Shown: positions 13,328-26,812 of the stretch, piece by piece
How positions within the stretch are numbered: position 1 is the stretch's first letter
Layout of the letters: each line of letters starts with the position of its first letter
Assembly: GCA_008477525.1 (NCBI GenBank)
Contig: SPDT01000003.1
Span: 620,001 to 684,000, forward strand
From: Hypomyces perniciosus
Lineage: Eukaryota; Ascomycota; Sordariomycetes; Hypocreales; Hypocreaceae
Length of the DNA stretch: 64,000 nt
Reading direction: 5' to 3'
Notes under the pieces: model-generated
Told to the model about the DNA's origin: nothing
The model's input: the letters and a program-made list of their open reading frames with translations, nothing else
The model's database searches: none
Translations under genes and position numbers: made by a program

Positions 13328-16300
13328 TTAACAGTAACTATAATTTTATAGTATTTAATCTTTTAAACTCTTTACTATTATCTTTTATATAGCTAAACGC
13401 TAAAATTAATACTTTTAAAGCTTTAAAAAATATTAAAGTTAATAGTTAAGCTTTATTTAAAGACTATATAGCTATTCTTTATATAGTTTATAAAGTATTT
13501 AATAATATTATAGTTTAATTTTTGATAGGCAGAAAATATAACTATTTAAATAATTTAAAGCTTTATTAATTACTATATTAATAATAATATTACTATTAAA
13601 TTATAGTTTAAAGCTATTTAAAACTTTTATATTAGTAAACTATATATTAGCCTCCTACTTAATATATTATATTAAATGCGCCTTTAAATATATACTTTTA
13701 TAGCTTTTAAGGTATATTAAATAGGAATCCTTTTAACTAGTATTAAAGAAAACCTATATATTTTTATTAAATTTGTTAAAAGGGAGGGCTAAAGAGCAAG
13801 GATTTCTATGTAATTGGGTAACCTTCCTATTCCGGCTAGACCCGGAAGTAGGCCCGACGCTAGGACCGAGTTCTGGAGGAACTTTAGTGTAAGTCAGGAA
13901 ATTTCTGTTTTCCTCAACAATAACAAGCTAGGACCAGCTACCCCGCCTACCCTAGACTTAATACAATGGGCACAATGGCCATTGTGAAAAATCTGACTAA
14001 AACGGTTTCCTGTTTATATGGCCGTAAGTCGATTTGACTGATTTTATATACAAATGAATTTTGCCGAAAATAGGAATACGGCTACAAACCTAATTCTGCC
14101 ACCGTATACCTATTATTAGGTCGGAGGACTATTATAGAAGATAAAGCTATTGTTTATACAATCACTTCTATACTAGCCGCATATACACTAGATATTCTAT
14201 AGCTTTCTAGCTATTAGTTTAGTTACAATTCAATTGTTTATCTATTGTTAACCCAATTAGACTCTCAGTCGTTTCTTTATTGCTGCGTTATATGCAGCTT
14301 CCTAGAAGCTATACATGAATAAGGTTTAGTATAACCTTATTATTTTAACAAAATTAAACTTAAAATTAGCAGTATAGTAATATAAAGTATATTATATTTA
14401 TATAATAGTTATAAGAATTATTAAATAAGGATTTAAAGTAGTTTTTTAAATATTATTAATAGAAATAGGATAATTAAGAACTTTAGTTAATTAAAAGATT
14501 AAATAATAGCTCTTTAATAAAGAAAATAAAAGTAATATTTATTTAAGCGCTATAAAGGTTAAAGTGGCTTAATAACAGTTTATATATATAGTTTTAGGCT
14601 ATTTAAAGAAAATTATAAACTCTTTTAATAATATAAAAATAAACTTCTTTAAAGCTATTAAATTAAAAGTAAAAATATAAATTAATTAAGATTTAGTTAA
14701 TATTTAGTTTTTAAAATAATTATATAAAAATTAATAAAGGAAAATAATACTGCGTTCCTTTCTTAAACTATTTAAAAAAAGATTTACTATTTTTAATATT
14801 AGCGATATAATAAAATTAATATAAAAGATTAACCGTTTAATATAATATAAAAACTATTAAAACTTTTACTTTGAATAAATATATAAAAGGAAATTTAAAT
14901 ACTGGTTTTATAGTAGCCTTAAATATAAAATATAGGTTTATTTATTAAATATTTAGTATATTAACTGTTTAAGACTATATAAGGCTATGTATTAATAGTA
15001 TTTAATTAGACTTTTTTATAAATATAAAAAGCTAATATACCTTTTAAATATAAAACTATAAAAAATATAGTAATAAAAGGCAGAGATTTTTAAATAAATT
15101 TACCTTTTAGCCTTTAAGCCTTTTAACTTTATTTAAAATGTAATAGTTATTAGCCCGCTTGTATTATTATCTATAGCTGCAGTAGAAAAGCTATAATAGT
15201 TTTAAGTAATAGGAAAAGAGTAATACTTAAAGATAGTAACCTTTAATAATTTAAATAAATATTGAAAGATTAAACCTAAACTATAAAAATAATAAAACTT
15301 AAAGGATATTTTAAATTAATATTAATAAAGTAAAGCTAGTATATAATACTGCCTTTACCTTTATAGTTAAAAAGGGCTATAATATTATTATAATATAAAG
15401 ACTATATATTGATATTATTTAAAAAAGCTATTATTATATAGTAATATATAAAGAATTTTAAACTTTTTTTTAATAATAATTTAAATTAATTATAATATTT
15501 AACTTTAAATCTTTATATATTTAAAGACAAAAGTAAGGATTTTAGTGAAATAGTAATTTATTAAAATTATTTAAAACCTACTAGAAGTCTATATTAATAG
15601 AATTATAACTATTAACCTTTATATAGAATATAATGTATATAATATTTTCATAATATTATTTACATAATTAATTATTAGAAATTATTTAATAGTAAAAGAC
15701 TTTACTATAATATATTTTTTATAGTAAATAGTTGATAATTAAAATTAAAGTATATTAGTAGTTAATTAGGCCTTTAAAGTTAGCCTTTTTCTCTTTAACC
15801 CTTTAGATACTTTAATTTATATATTTAATAATATAATTAATTTAATATTTTTAAATATCCTATTAGTAAAAGCTATATTAAAAGAATACTTATTTACTAG
15901 CTTTAATTATATTATATTAAGTATTATAATCCTAGCCCTAACTTATAATTTAATGCCCTTTAAAAGATTAAACGTTAAAAGAGATAATAATAAAGATTAC
16001 ATTTTAATATTAATTAAAAAAAAGATTTAGCTTTTCCCTTTTATTTAACTAATAATAATAGCTATAGATTAAGCAGTTAAAGCTTTTTATTACTCCTTTA
16101 TAAATTAATTAAAATAATAAACCAACTATTAAATTATCTACCTTTTTAACTATAATAAAAGGCTAAATATAAAGAAAGCTATTAAGCCTTTTTAACTGCT
16201 AAAAGAACTATAGTTATATTATTAAATATTTATCTTTATAATACTAAAAAATCTTTTAAAAAGACAGTTAAAAATGCTAAAAGGGTATATTAGCGAGATA

Positions 16301-17662
16301 TTATTAATACTGTTGAAAAAAGTAAAGATATTTTCTATATAGCTTATTAAATAAAGCTATTATTAGTCTTTTAATTACTGCTATTATAAATTAATAATTA
16401 AGTCTTTACTTTTTAAAAAAAGGCTACTGCCTTTTATAATACTATATTTAAAAGATATATAATAGCTAATAATATTAAAGACTTATAGTCTTTAATTAAT
16501 TAATAATAATAAATTAAACTCCCTTTAATAGTTTTATTAAATAAAGCAGTAGTAATTATAATATATATAGGAAATATATCTTTAAGTATTAATAATATTA
16601 TAATAGCCTATTGATAGCTTTACTAGCTAATAATTAAAGAATCTATTTACTTTTTTTATAAAACCTACTTTAAAATTAAGTATTATTTATTAGCTTTTAA
16701 GTTAATTAAAGTAATAATAATCTTTAAATTAAAAAAAAGAAATCTATTATCTTTAAAAGCCTAAAATCTAATCTGTTTCTTTTTTTACTTAAATAAAAGA
16801 CTTAAATACTTTATTATATAAAGAATTATATATACTGCAATTATACAGTAAATACTATATATTAAATAAGCCAGCGCCCTTTTAAAAAAATCTAATATTA
16901 ATTTAATTATAGCTTTAATCTATAAAGTTAAACTGGCTTTCTATAACAGTACAGTAGCTACCTTTATTACAGTTAATATCTAAAAGGCTTTTAATATAGT
17001 CTTTACTAATAGACTAACCTTTTAACTATAAGAATAAAGCTGGCTTAACTATATAGCTAAATAGGCCTTTTTATTTATAATAGATTATAAAGCTTAAATA
17101 AAACTATAAGAAATAATAATTTAACTGCTCCCTTTAAGCTATAGCCTCTTGTAAAGATTATTAATATCTTTAATCCTTTTCCTATTATATATTGCTTTAA
17201 TATATTATTTATTTATTGCCCCTGCTTAACTTTAAATAATAGCTATTAAATAATCCCTTTTTAATAAACTGTAAAGGTTTAGCTATATAAATAATATAGT
17301 ATTTTTATTTATTGGCAACTCCTTTAACTAAATAGCAGCCTAAATTATAACTATAATTTAAAAACTTTAATATTAAAGTAAAGATAATATAATATTATTT
17401 AATCCTAAGAAAATAAAAGTAATATACTTTTCAATATACTATATATAAAATAACCTATTAGTAATATATAATAATATTAAAAAAAATATTAAAGAAAGGG
17501 GCAATTAAATAGCTAAGTATTTTCTTTAATTAAAAGTTTAGCCTTAAGATATATATTAAAAAATAGACTATAAAGGCCTATATAGTAATAAATATATTAT
17601 AAAGTATTTTAAAGTTTATTTAAGGGGCTGCTTTATACTTTATATACTAAGCAGTCTATATA
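13328..17662 (+). mobile_element. Tad-like LINE relic, 5' part (endonuclease linker and reverse transcriptase)
   Basis: Plus-strand traces fit a Tad1-type LINE ORF2. A linker after the endonuclease lies at about 15950-16600. It leads into an RT with a 'RPISLLNTLGK'-like start near 16780 and an 'ALIYKVKLAFYN...AFNIVFTNRL' palm around 16900-17020. The frame breaks off at 17662, where gypsy-3 has inserted; the RNase H end of the LINE resumes at 24543. A solo LTR interrupts it at 13774-14350. Upstream of about 14400 the assignment rests only on continuity. Stops at former Gln/Trp codons are everywhere. Confidence 0.6.
13774..14350 (+). repeat. Solo LTR of the copia family (copy A), TSD aaatt
   Basis: A 577-bp LTR with the family's ends TGTTAAAA...TTTTAACA and no internal region on either side. 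It is flanked by the 5-bp direct repeat aaatt (13769-13773 and 14351-14355). It therefore arose by LTR-LTR recombination after insertion into the LINE. It keeps much more GC than its surroundings. Confidence 0.9.
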
Positions 17663-17834
17663 TATTACGGTACAGAAAGGCAGGTTAGGGCAAATATTAT
17701 TGTTATACTATAGAGAGCAAGAAAGCCTTAAGGCTCTATGGAAAGCTATAGCTAGGAACGCGTTAGGGCCTAGTCACGTAACCGGGGCTTATATAACAGG
17801 GCATTAACATCGCGTTACAGTTAATACTATAACA
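17663..17834 (-). repeat. gypsy-3 3' LTR (172 bp)
   Basis: One of three 172-bp copies with nearly symmetric ends (TGTCACGGCAC...GTGCCGTGACA in the best copy; here tattacggtac...atactataaca). Orientation is set by the polypurine tract on its right, which reads as AAAAAGGGGGGG on the minus strand just before the LTR. In that orientation it contains a TATATAAGC box. Confidence 0.8.
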
Positions 17835-19179
17835 GTACCCCCCCTTTTTATTACGCCATTTAGCCGCAAATAGCTATATTACTTATATAAATTAAAATTC
17901 CAGGTAATCTATCTTAATACTTCTAATATAAAGGTAAATAGGGCGAATTGTATAGTTTTTGGTATTAATAATATATAGTTTAATTATAGGCTTTAGTGCA
18001 GTATAGTCTTTAGTTAATGCTTTGCAGGTATTAGTTTCTTTTTAGCTATTTCCTCTTTTTCTTCTTTTATAATTCCTTTCAGTACCTATTGCAATAGGCC
18101 TAGCTTTTTTAAGTTTCTCTTATAAAAGTCTTATATTACCCTCTTTTAGCTTTATAGGTCTTTAACTAATTACTATATAGCAGTATAGTATTTCTATTTA
18201 ATAAAATAGTAAAATCTATTATTATTATAATAATCTAAAAGCACTTTAAACTTTTATTTCTCTTATACTTTATCTATATTATTTTTTCTTTTTAATATTT
18301 TACTTTAAATATTCTTTAACTAGGCTTTATTAATTATCTTTTACTTAAAATACAGTAAAGTAGCTATTTTAAGTTATAGGAAAGAGTTATATAAAACTAG
18401 GAAAATCTTTATGCCTTTTAGTAAACTAATAGTATAGGCTTATAAATATACTTTTATTATTATATAAAGCCTTGCCTATTTAATATCTAGCTTTTTTTTT
18501 AGCCAGTTAATCTTTATATTTTATATATTAATAAAAACTTCCTGCCTAATAGTATAAACTAGTAATGCCTCTCTTTATATATTCGCGTTTTCTTTATATC
18601 TTCTTCCTAAAGCCTTCGTAAAGGCTTTTAGCTATATAATAATACATTTAAATCGCTTAGTAATAGCGTTAATATAAAAGAACTCTCTTTTCTTTACTGC
18701 AGAAAGGTTTAATAGGCAAAGCTATAAAGGCTTTATCTTTAAATAAAGGTTAAAACTATAATTAGTGAAATACAATAATATACTAATAGTTTTAAATACT
18801 ATATTATTTACAGCAAATTCAGTTAATAAAAGCCAATAAGCCTAATCGTCCTAGTAAAAGTTAATAAAAGTTTACAAGTGTTATTTTACACTTATATTAA
18901 TCCTTTTAATCTAGCTCTTAGTTTTAAAATAAAAGGCTAATAACTATTTTAATATAACTCTTAATTGCTTTGAAAGTTATTCCTAGAATTCTAATATAAA
19001 CTATATATGATAGTTTAATATAATATTATTAAATATATTATAAAGGCAGTAAATCTTATTAATAAATATATTAACTAACTCTTTTACTAATAATAAAGTA
19101 ATAAATATAAAATAATATATTTTTATAAAGTAATAAACTATTACTAGTAAATATTTATAAATAGTATTATATTAGTAGG
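17835..19179 (-). pseudogene. gypsy-3 integrase, C-terminal part (minus strand)
   Basis: Read on the minus strand from 19174 downward, the translation continues the integrase that stops at 24370 on the plus strand. It shows a YNTIYKYLLVIVYYFIK segment equivalent to the usual 'DAILVVVDRLTK', then a damaged GxSQFxSEFW segment, a QDDWAYQLLLTEFAVNN segment, and a basic tail. A polypurine tract closes it at 17835-17850. Former Gln and Trp codons are stops. It is a relic and encodes nothing intact. Confidence 0.75.
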
Positions 19180-19351
19180 TGTTATGGCACCAACTATAAC
19201 GCGATATTAATGCCCTGTTACGTGAGCCCCGGTCATATAACCAGGCCCTAACGCGTTCCTAGCTATAGCTTTCTATAGAGCCTTAGGGCTTTCTTGCTTT
19301 CTATAGCACAATAATAATATTTGCCTTAACCTGCCTTTCTGTGCTATAATA
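19180..19351 (+). repeat. Inverted LTR copy of the gypsy-3 family at the inversion junction
   Basis: A 172-bp copy (tgttatggcac...gtgctataata) lying opposite in orientation to the two outer LTRs. Its left flank is gtagg. Its right flank (gttta) does not match, but the base run left of the LTR at 24371 is cctac, the reverse complement of gtagg. It was therefore a solo LTR with TSD gtagg before the inversion joined its right side to other sequence. Confidence 0.82.
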
Positions 19352-22300
19352 GTTTATGCTATCCCTTAACTCAGCTGCGCTATCGCGAGGTATATACCTA
19401 ACCGATTACAAATTCCCCTTAAATCCCCTTTTATTCCTAAACCTATAATAATACCTTTACAGCCTAGCCTTTATCCTTTAAACCTTATATTTATAGGAAA
19501 CTAATTATAAGCAAGATAAATATAGATGCCTTAAACCTTGCCCTACAGCTTAACCTAGCCTAATAGACTATAGTCTGAACTATAAAGCTTATACCTTTCC
19601 CTTTTTTCTTTAAAACCCTAAAAAATCTAGTATTAATAGCGACTATATATATTTAATAAACGCGATTATTAGGGATAATAACCTTTATTATTAATTCTAT
19701 CTTTTTAATTAAATAATTAAAAAAAGGTTAGCTAAATAAAAACAATAAAAATAAACCTTTAAATAAGATTTTTTAAAGTAGGTAGTTAAAAATTAAAACT
19801 TTAAAGTATAAATTAAAGTTTAGGTTAAAGCTTTAAATATAGCTTTACTATTAAGGTTTAAAAATAATAATTTATTTAGCTGCTGTTAAATTAAAGACTT
19901 TAAGTAATTTAATAGTAAATAAAAGGATATTATTAAATATTAATAAAAATATATTAACTAGTATTCCTAGATTAATATTACTTTTATAGGCAATTAATTA
20001 ATCTTTTTAATTAAACTTAAAAAGATTTTATATATTATAAGTCTTTTCAAAGGAAATATATATTAATTATAATAAAGAAACTATAATACTATTATTAAAA
20101 GTTTTAATAACCTTGCCTAATAGTATTAAAAGATTAATATAATATTTTTTATTAATTTTAATAAATAATATAAAATAATTAACCTTTTTTAAAAGGTATT
20201 ATAGTCTTTTAATAATTTATATATATTAAATAAGCCTCTTTAAAACTTTATAATAAAGTTATTTATATTAAATAGTAAATATTGTAAAACTGCTAAATAA
20301 ATAATAAAGGCCTTAAAGATAAAGGTCTTTTAAAAGCTTGCTAATATTATAAAGATTTAAGTAATTAAGCTAAATAAGTTTAACTTTATTAAATAATATT
20401 AACTTTAATAGAGTATTTATAATAGGCTTTAAAAGGGCGCCTATTATAATGCCTTTTATACTGCTTAAATAGGCTGGCGTTAATAAGGCTATTAATAGTA
20501 GCAGTATTTGTATTAATAGTAATATTATTAATACTAGCAGAATAATTAAGCCGCTGCTTTAGCGCTAGCCAGTAACTTAATACAATTAAATACTATATAT
20601 ACCCTATTACTTTACTTTTAAGTCTCTCGCAAAAAATATATTATTAAAAGACTTTACTTTTACTATAAAAAGCAGGCTATAGCCTTAATAAATATAATAA
20701 AAAAAAGTAGTTTAATATATATTAAGGCAATTTATATTAAATATAAAATCAAAACTATTAAGTTTAGCTATATTAGCTATATTTTAACTTAGCAGTACTT
20801 TAAGGCTAATAATAAAATAGCCTAGTAAAGTATAATAATTAAACTTTAATAGTGCATTAATATTACCTATAACGCTTAGGTAAGCTATAAATCTAGGCTT
20901 TAAATAATATACCTTCTTTAAGTATTAATAAAGATAATAATAGTAGCGCTACTTTATTAACTTTTAATTTACTTTAATTTAATTAAATTGACTTATTAAA
21001 AACCTAAACTTAACTTATAAACTAGGGAAAAGATTAACTTTTATTAAAAATTGTAAGTAAAGGTTAACTATAAATAAAACTATTATCCTAGAATAAATCT
21101 ACTATTATCTGTTTAATTAAAAACCTTTTAGACTTAAATTAATAAACAGTAAATCCCTTTTAATATAAACTATACTATTCTTTATATATAATATTTATAT
21201 TAATATAAAAGCTTTAATAAATAGCGGCTATATACTTTAAGCTTTTACTAGCTATGCTTTTATTAAATAATTTAATATTATTATTTAATAACTATTATTT
21301 ATTAAAAATCTTTTATTTACTAATAAAAGTATAGCTAATAAAATTTTAAACTTTTTTATTATATAAATTATAATTAGCTTTTATAAAAAACTCTGCCTCT
21401 TTTTTATTATAAATATCCTTAATAATATACCTATAATCTTTAGCCTTTTATAGCTAAGAAAATTTAACTTTAATATTAATTAAGAAAAGTTAACTATTAT
21501 TTTTAAATCCTATTATTATTATAACTACTATCTCTTAAAAAGTATAGCTAGCTTTATATAGGCTTTAATAGTAATTAAAATAAAAAATAACTTTACTAAA
21601 GCTAATATAGGGAGTATATATTACTAGTAATTAATAATTAAAAATACTTTAAATAAAGCAGAGCTTAACTTAACTAAATAAAAAACTATACTATACCAGT
21701 AACTATTAATCAAGAATACTTTAAAAGAAATAGACTATAACCTAATTACAGAAGGGGCCTTTAACTGTATATTTTATAAACTTTAACGCTAAACTAAAAT
21801 TACTATATAATTTACAGGTACAATAAAACTAATAATAAGGAAATACAGGCATAAATAATCTTAAACTAAATATATATAAAGCTACTGCCTGCTTTTATAA
21901 TCTATAATTAAAAATAAAAAAGGAAACCCTTATTAAAGCTATTACTATTATTTTTTAATATACTACTTCTATAAAACTAAACTAAACTTTAAAATTAAAA
22001 AGTATACCTAAATATAGTAAATATATAAATAATAACAGCTATAAACTTTATTACTTTTTATTAATAATTATATATTTATATAATAAAAGTAATTTAAAAG
22101 GAGATTAATTAAGCTATTAAAATTAAAGAATTAATACTTATTAGTTTATTAAAGCTTTCAAATAAATTTTTCTAATAAATACTTATAAAATAAAAAGACT
22201 ATATTAAAGTAAAAATAGTATTATTTAAAAAAATATATAACTTTATTAATAAATACTACTCTTTAATATAATTAAAAAAGATTATAGCTGTTAATATTAA

Positions 22301-24370
22301 GAAATTTATAGCAGGGAAACCTAAGTTTAGTAAGCTGGATATTTTAAAAAAACTACTATTTTAGCTATATAATATATATAATGCTTTCCTATTAAAGATA
22401 ATAAATAAATTTCCTTTATAATAGGCCTAGGACTATAAAATTAAGATACTGTTAAGAAAAGACTTGCTATATTAAAAGAATAGGCTATTTTTACTTAATA
22501 AACTATAGGTGATAAAAGAATAGTTAGATAATAATTTAGTAAAAGGATTTATCCGCAAATTGTAAGTATAATATACTGCTCCCTTCCTTTTAACTGCAAA
22601 ACTAGGAGGCAGTATTTATATCTATTAAAATTACTAAAGGTTAAATAATATTACTATTAAAAATTAATACCTATTACTATTAATCCAGGAAACCTTTATT
22701 GCCTTAAACTATATAAAGGTATATATAAAACTTAATATTATTGCTGCATTTAATAACCTTTATATCACTAAAAGGGATATATAGAAAACGGCATTTATTA
22801 TAAGGTTTAGCCTCTTTAAAATATTAATTATACCTTTTAACCTCTATAATACACTTATTATATTTTAATATTATATTAACTATACTCTCTATAACCTCTT
22901 TAACTCTATTTATATAATATACTTTAATAATATCTATATATATTTATTATATTAAAAGGAATATTAAAAATATATATATAAAATAATAGCCTGCCTTTAA
23001 AATATTGGCCTTTAAATTAATATTATTAAATATAAGTTTAAGATAATAAAGATAAAATCCTTTAACTTAATTATTACTTTAAAAAGACTAGAAATAAATC
23101 TTAAAAAAGTTAAAGCTATATTAAACTGGTAATTATTTAAGGGAATAAAGGATTTATAAAAATTCCTTAACTTTATAAATTTCTATTACTGTTTTATTTA
23201 AAGATATTTTAAAATAGCTGCACTATTAAATAAGCTTTTAAAAAAGATTAATTATATATTAAGGGAGAGAAATAGCAGGAAGCCTTTAACCTAATTAAAT
23301 ATACCTTTAAATTAGCCCTAATCCTAGCCTTTTTTAACTATAATAAATAAATAGTCTTTAAAATTAATGCCTTTAACTAGGTATTAGGCAGTATTTTATT
23401 GCACTATAATAAAGAGGGTATTTTATACTTTATTATATTCTTTTTTATAAAGTATAACACTTAAAAATATAACTATAAAATCTATAATAAAGAACTTTTA
23501 GCTATTATTAAAGTAATAGAAAAGTAGTGCCTAGAATTATAAAGCTTATAAGAGTTTAATATTATTATAGACTATAAAAACCTTAAATACTTTACTTTAA
23601 TAAAAGCTTTAAACTAGCAGTAAGTTTAATAGTTTAAATTCCTCTTTAGCTTTAACTTTTATATTATTTACTAATTTAGCTTTAAAGCTATAAAGCTTAA
23701 TACTTTAAGTAAAAAAGCAGAAGATAGGCCTGTAAAAATAAACCCTTTTAACAATTAAATTAAAAACAGGCAATATATTATCTTCCTATAACATTCTTTT
23801 AGCCTTAAAGCTTAAATAATATTTTAAAAAAAAGTTTTATTAGATATTAAATTATCAATAAATGCTGCTTTTATAGTTATAATAATATTAGTAAAAGATA
23901 AATTAATTAATAATTTAATTGCAGCAGTATATAAATAAAATATTATAGTAAGAGAAATAGTAACTGCGCTTTAAAACCTTAATATTTACTAATAGCTAAA
24001 ATAGCTTTTATAGAGAACTTTAGATTATAATAAACGACTGCTAAGTAATAAATAATAGAATTTATTATTAAAAGCAGCTTTTTATTCCCCTTAATAATAA
24101 GCTTTAAATATAAATCCTATTTAGAAACTACTTAAATAGCCTAGCTGGATATTTAGGCAGGTTTAAAATTTTAGATTTTATTAGCTGGATATATATCAAT
24201 AGCTATAGATCTTAAAAGATATTAAAGTATTTATATAAGCCTGTAAACTATATATTAAAATAAAAGCCTCGCGATCTTTACTATAAGGCTTCCTTTAACT
24301 ATTACTAATCCTATTCTGCATATAGTTAAATATCTTTATTAATTATATTATACTGCTACTTAAATCCTAC
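19352..24370 (+). pseudogene. gypsy-3 gag, protease, RT, RNase H and integrase N-terminal part (inverted block)
   Basis: Plus-strand frames show a damaged aspartic protease near 21205-21350 (LINSGYILYAFTSYAFIKQF, from an original D-S-G). An RT runs at about 22500-23100, with a recognisable 'GFIRKL...LLTAKLGGS', 'ITIKN.YLLLLIQETF' and 'FIIRFSLFKILIIPF'. RNase H follows at about 23300-23720. The integrase zinc-binding start is at about 24150-24370 (ACKLYIKIKASRSLL). The frame ends at 24370 in the middle of integrase; its continuation is on the opposite strand at 19174. Gag is expected at 19500-20900 but is too damaged to define. Confidence 0.78.
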
Positions 24371-24542
24371 TATTATGGCACGGAAAGGCAGGTTAGGGCA
24401 AATATCGTTGTTATACTATAGAGAGCGAGAAAGCCCTGAGGCTCTATAGAAAGTTATAGCTAGGAACGCGTTAGGGCCTGGTTATATAACTGGGGCTTAT
24501 ATAATAGGGCGTCAATATTGCGTTACGGTCGGTGCCGTGACA
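24371..24542 (-). repeat. gypsy-3 5' LTR (172 bp), best preserved copy
   Basis: It starts tattatggcacggaaagg and ends cggtgccgtgaca. Its right flank atata matches the left flank of the LTR at 17663. It keeps intact CpG-bearing stretches that the other two copies have partly lost. Confidence 0.82.
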
Positions 24543-25989
24543 ATATATATATAAAACTAATAGTTTACTATAAATTTAAAGTATGGTATAAAGGCCTAGA
24601 TATATATAAAATATAATACTTTTTTAGCTATATAGCCTTAATCTTTAAAATAACTAGAAAAGCTATTTTCTTTATATAGAGGATAACTTTTATATTAATC
24701 CTATATAAAGAAAATAGGATCCCTTTAATAATATAACTCTTTAATACTTAAAAGCTTTAATTTACTATTAAATTACTATTACTAAATAACTAATATCCCT
24801 TTATCTATAAGACTTAACTAGATTAATATATATATAAATAAACTATTGCAATACTTATAATAAAGCTATAATAAACTATATAATTTACTAGAAGTTATTT
24901 AAGACTTGCCTTTTTCCTTAAATGAACTAAAACTTAAAACCTTTATTTAGGCAGTAAAGTTAAAGCTATTAAATAATTTAATAATTAAATAGCTATAGTA
25001 GCCTTTTAAAATATAGTAGTATTTATAAATAGTTTATACTTTACTATAAAAGCTATTAGCTATAGTTTCTTTATTTAATAAAATAATAAAAAAGTTTTAA
25101 TAAAGTATAATTAATTTAGCCTAATAAAAGTATTTAACACTAAAGCAGTTAAAGCTTTAAAGGGACTTAAAGCTACTTTAGCTAATAATAATAATATAAA
25201 GGATATTATTATTTATTTAGATAATATAGCTATAATATATTATTTAAGGGGTATATCTTTAAATTTATTATAATAGGTCTTTATTTAATTTTAAAGATTA
25301 AAAAGTATATATAAAGGAAATATATATTTAATAGTGCTTTAGCTATTAAAGGATATAGGGCAATAAAGCTATAGACTAATTAGCGAAATTAGGCTGTAAA
25401 TAATTAAAACTATTTAATATAATACTTATATTTGCTTTCCTTTAATAGAAAGTTAAAGTAAAATTAAAGACTAGTTTTAAAAGCTAGTAAAAAGAGAATA
25501 TACCTAATATATATTGCCTATTTAAATTAACAGCTAACCAAAAATGCCTTAAAAAATTAATAATCCTATAAAGGGAATTTTATTATTAATTAGCTGCTAA
25601 ATCTTAATATAAAGATTTTGCGCAGTATTATAAACGCTTTCGGTATAAAGATATATTAATAACCTGTAGCTGCAGTAGGAAGAAAATATATAATTATATT
25701 TTTTATTGCAGGAAGATTAATAAAGTATAATAATAGGGACTAGCCCTTTTAATCTGCCAATTAACTTTTTATTTATTAAAGTCTAGCTATAACTATTTCC
25801 TTTAAATAGTATAGGCCTCTAGCTTCTTTATTAAAATATACCTATATTACTAGGGAGTTTAACTAATTTTAATATTAATCTTAATCTTTTAATTCTTTCC
25901 TTTATTTCTCTTTTATCCTTTAAAGGATTTATTTACAGCTTAATATTAAATCGCCTATAAATCAATAAAGGCTGACCCTTTAATTAAAG
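24543..25989 (+). mobile_element. Tad-like LINE relic, 3' part (RNase H and C-terminal domain)
   Basis: Plus-strand traces show a LINE-type RNase H with a KVFNTKAVKALKGLKATL start (about 25127) and a YLDNIAIIYYLRG core (about 25215). A C-terminal segment follows near 25580-25730, in which residues of the terminal cysteine/histidine-rich region can be followed despite stops. It continues the RT relic cut at 17662, with some sequence apparently lost at the junction. A solo LTR interrupts it at 25990. Confidence 0.65.
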
Positions 25990-26570
25990 TGTTGAAATAA
26001 CAAGGTTATACTGAACCTCATTTATATGTAGCTTCTAGGAAGCTGCACACAACGCAGCAATAAGGAAACGACTAAGAGTCTAGTTGGGTTAACAATGGAT
26101 AAACAATTAAATTGTAACTAATCTAATAGCTGAAAAGCTATAGAATATCTAGTGTATGTGCGGCTGGTGTAGAAGTGATTGTATAAACAATAGCTTTGTC
26201 TTCTACAATAGTCCTCCGACTAGATAATAGGAATGCAGTGGCAGAATTGGGTTTATGGCCCTATTCCTATTTTCCGCAAAATTCATTTATATAGGAAATC
26301 GTCCAAATCGACTCACGGCTATACAAACAGGAAACCATTTTAGTTAGATTTTTTACAATAGCCATTATAGCTATTGTATTAAGTCTAGGGCAGGCGGGGT
26401 AGCTAATCCTAGCTTAATTATTATCGTTAAAGATAATAGAAATTTCCTGACTTATACTGAAGTTCCTCCGGAACTCGGTCCTAGCGTCAGGCCTAATTCC
26501 GGGTCTAGCCAGAATAGGAAGGTTACCCAGATACACTGAAATCCTTACTTTTTAGCCCTCCTTTTTAATA
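25990..26570 (-). repeat. Solo LTR of the copia family (copy B), TSD taaag
   Basis: A 581-bp LTR in minus orientation (tgttgaaataac...cctttttaata on the plus strand), flanked by taaag at 25985-25989 and 26571-26575. No internal sequence is attached, so it is a solo LTR. Confidence 0.9.
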
Positions 26571-26812
26571 TAAAGCTAACCTTAATTACTTAATATATTA
26601 TGTAAGACTTACGCGTCTCTTTAACCTGTTAATAAGAAAGGAGCTAGAAAACTATGCCTATTAAGGCAATAAAATGCTATATAGGGGAGCTTATATATTT
26701 ATTAATAATACTGTAGTTAAACCTTGTATAGTATATCCTTTTACTTTACTGGGATTAATGGCCTTTGCTATAGGACGTTAATAGGATATTATTATTATTA
26801 TTATTATTATTA
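26571..26812. other. LINE remnant or unassigned sequence ending in an (ATT)n run
   Basis: This continues the sequence interrupted by solo LTR B but has no recognisable domain. It ends in a short ATT microsatellite at about 26786-26812, which abuts a truncated LTR. A LINE 3' end often carries a simple repeat tail, which would fit, but this is a guess. Confidence 0.35.

Larger units (their letters stand above)
17663..24542 (-). mobile_element. gypsy-3: Ty3/gypsy element inserted in the LINE, internally inverted
   Basis: The outer LTRs (17663-17834 and 24371-24542) are both in minus orientation and are flanked outside by the same 5 bp, atata. That fits one insertion, although this duplication is weak evidence in such AT-rich DNA. 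The internal sequence does not run one way. Bases 19352-24370 read as gag, protease, RT, RNase H and the start of integrase on the plus strand. Bases 17835-19179 read as the rest of integrase on the minus strand, ending in a polypurine tract next to the minus-oriented 3' LTR. A third LTR (19180-19351, plus) sits at the junction. Flipping 19352-24370 restores one element with 5' LTR, gag-pol, a solo LTR flanked by gtagg on both sides, the integrase remainder and the 3' LTR. Confidence 0.8.

Noticed and set aside
17663..19351. A small transposon bounded by the inverted 172-bp repeats
   Set aside because: The repeats are LTRs of gypsy-3 in opposed orientation, and the sequence between is integrase; the inversion explains it better.
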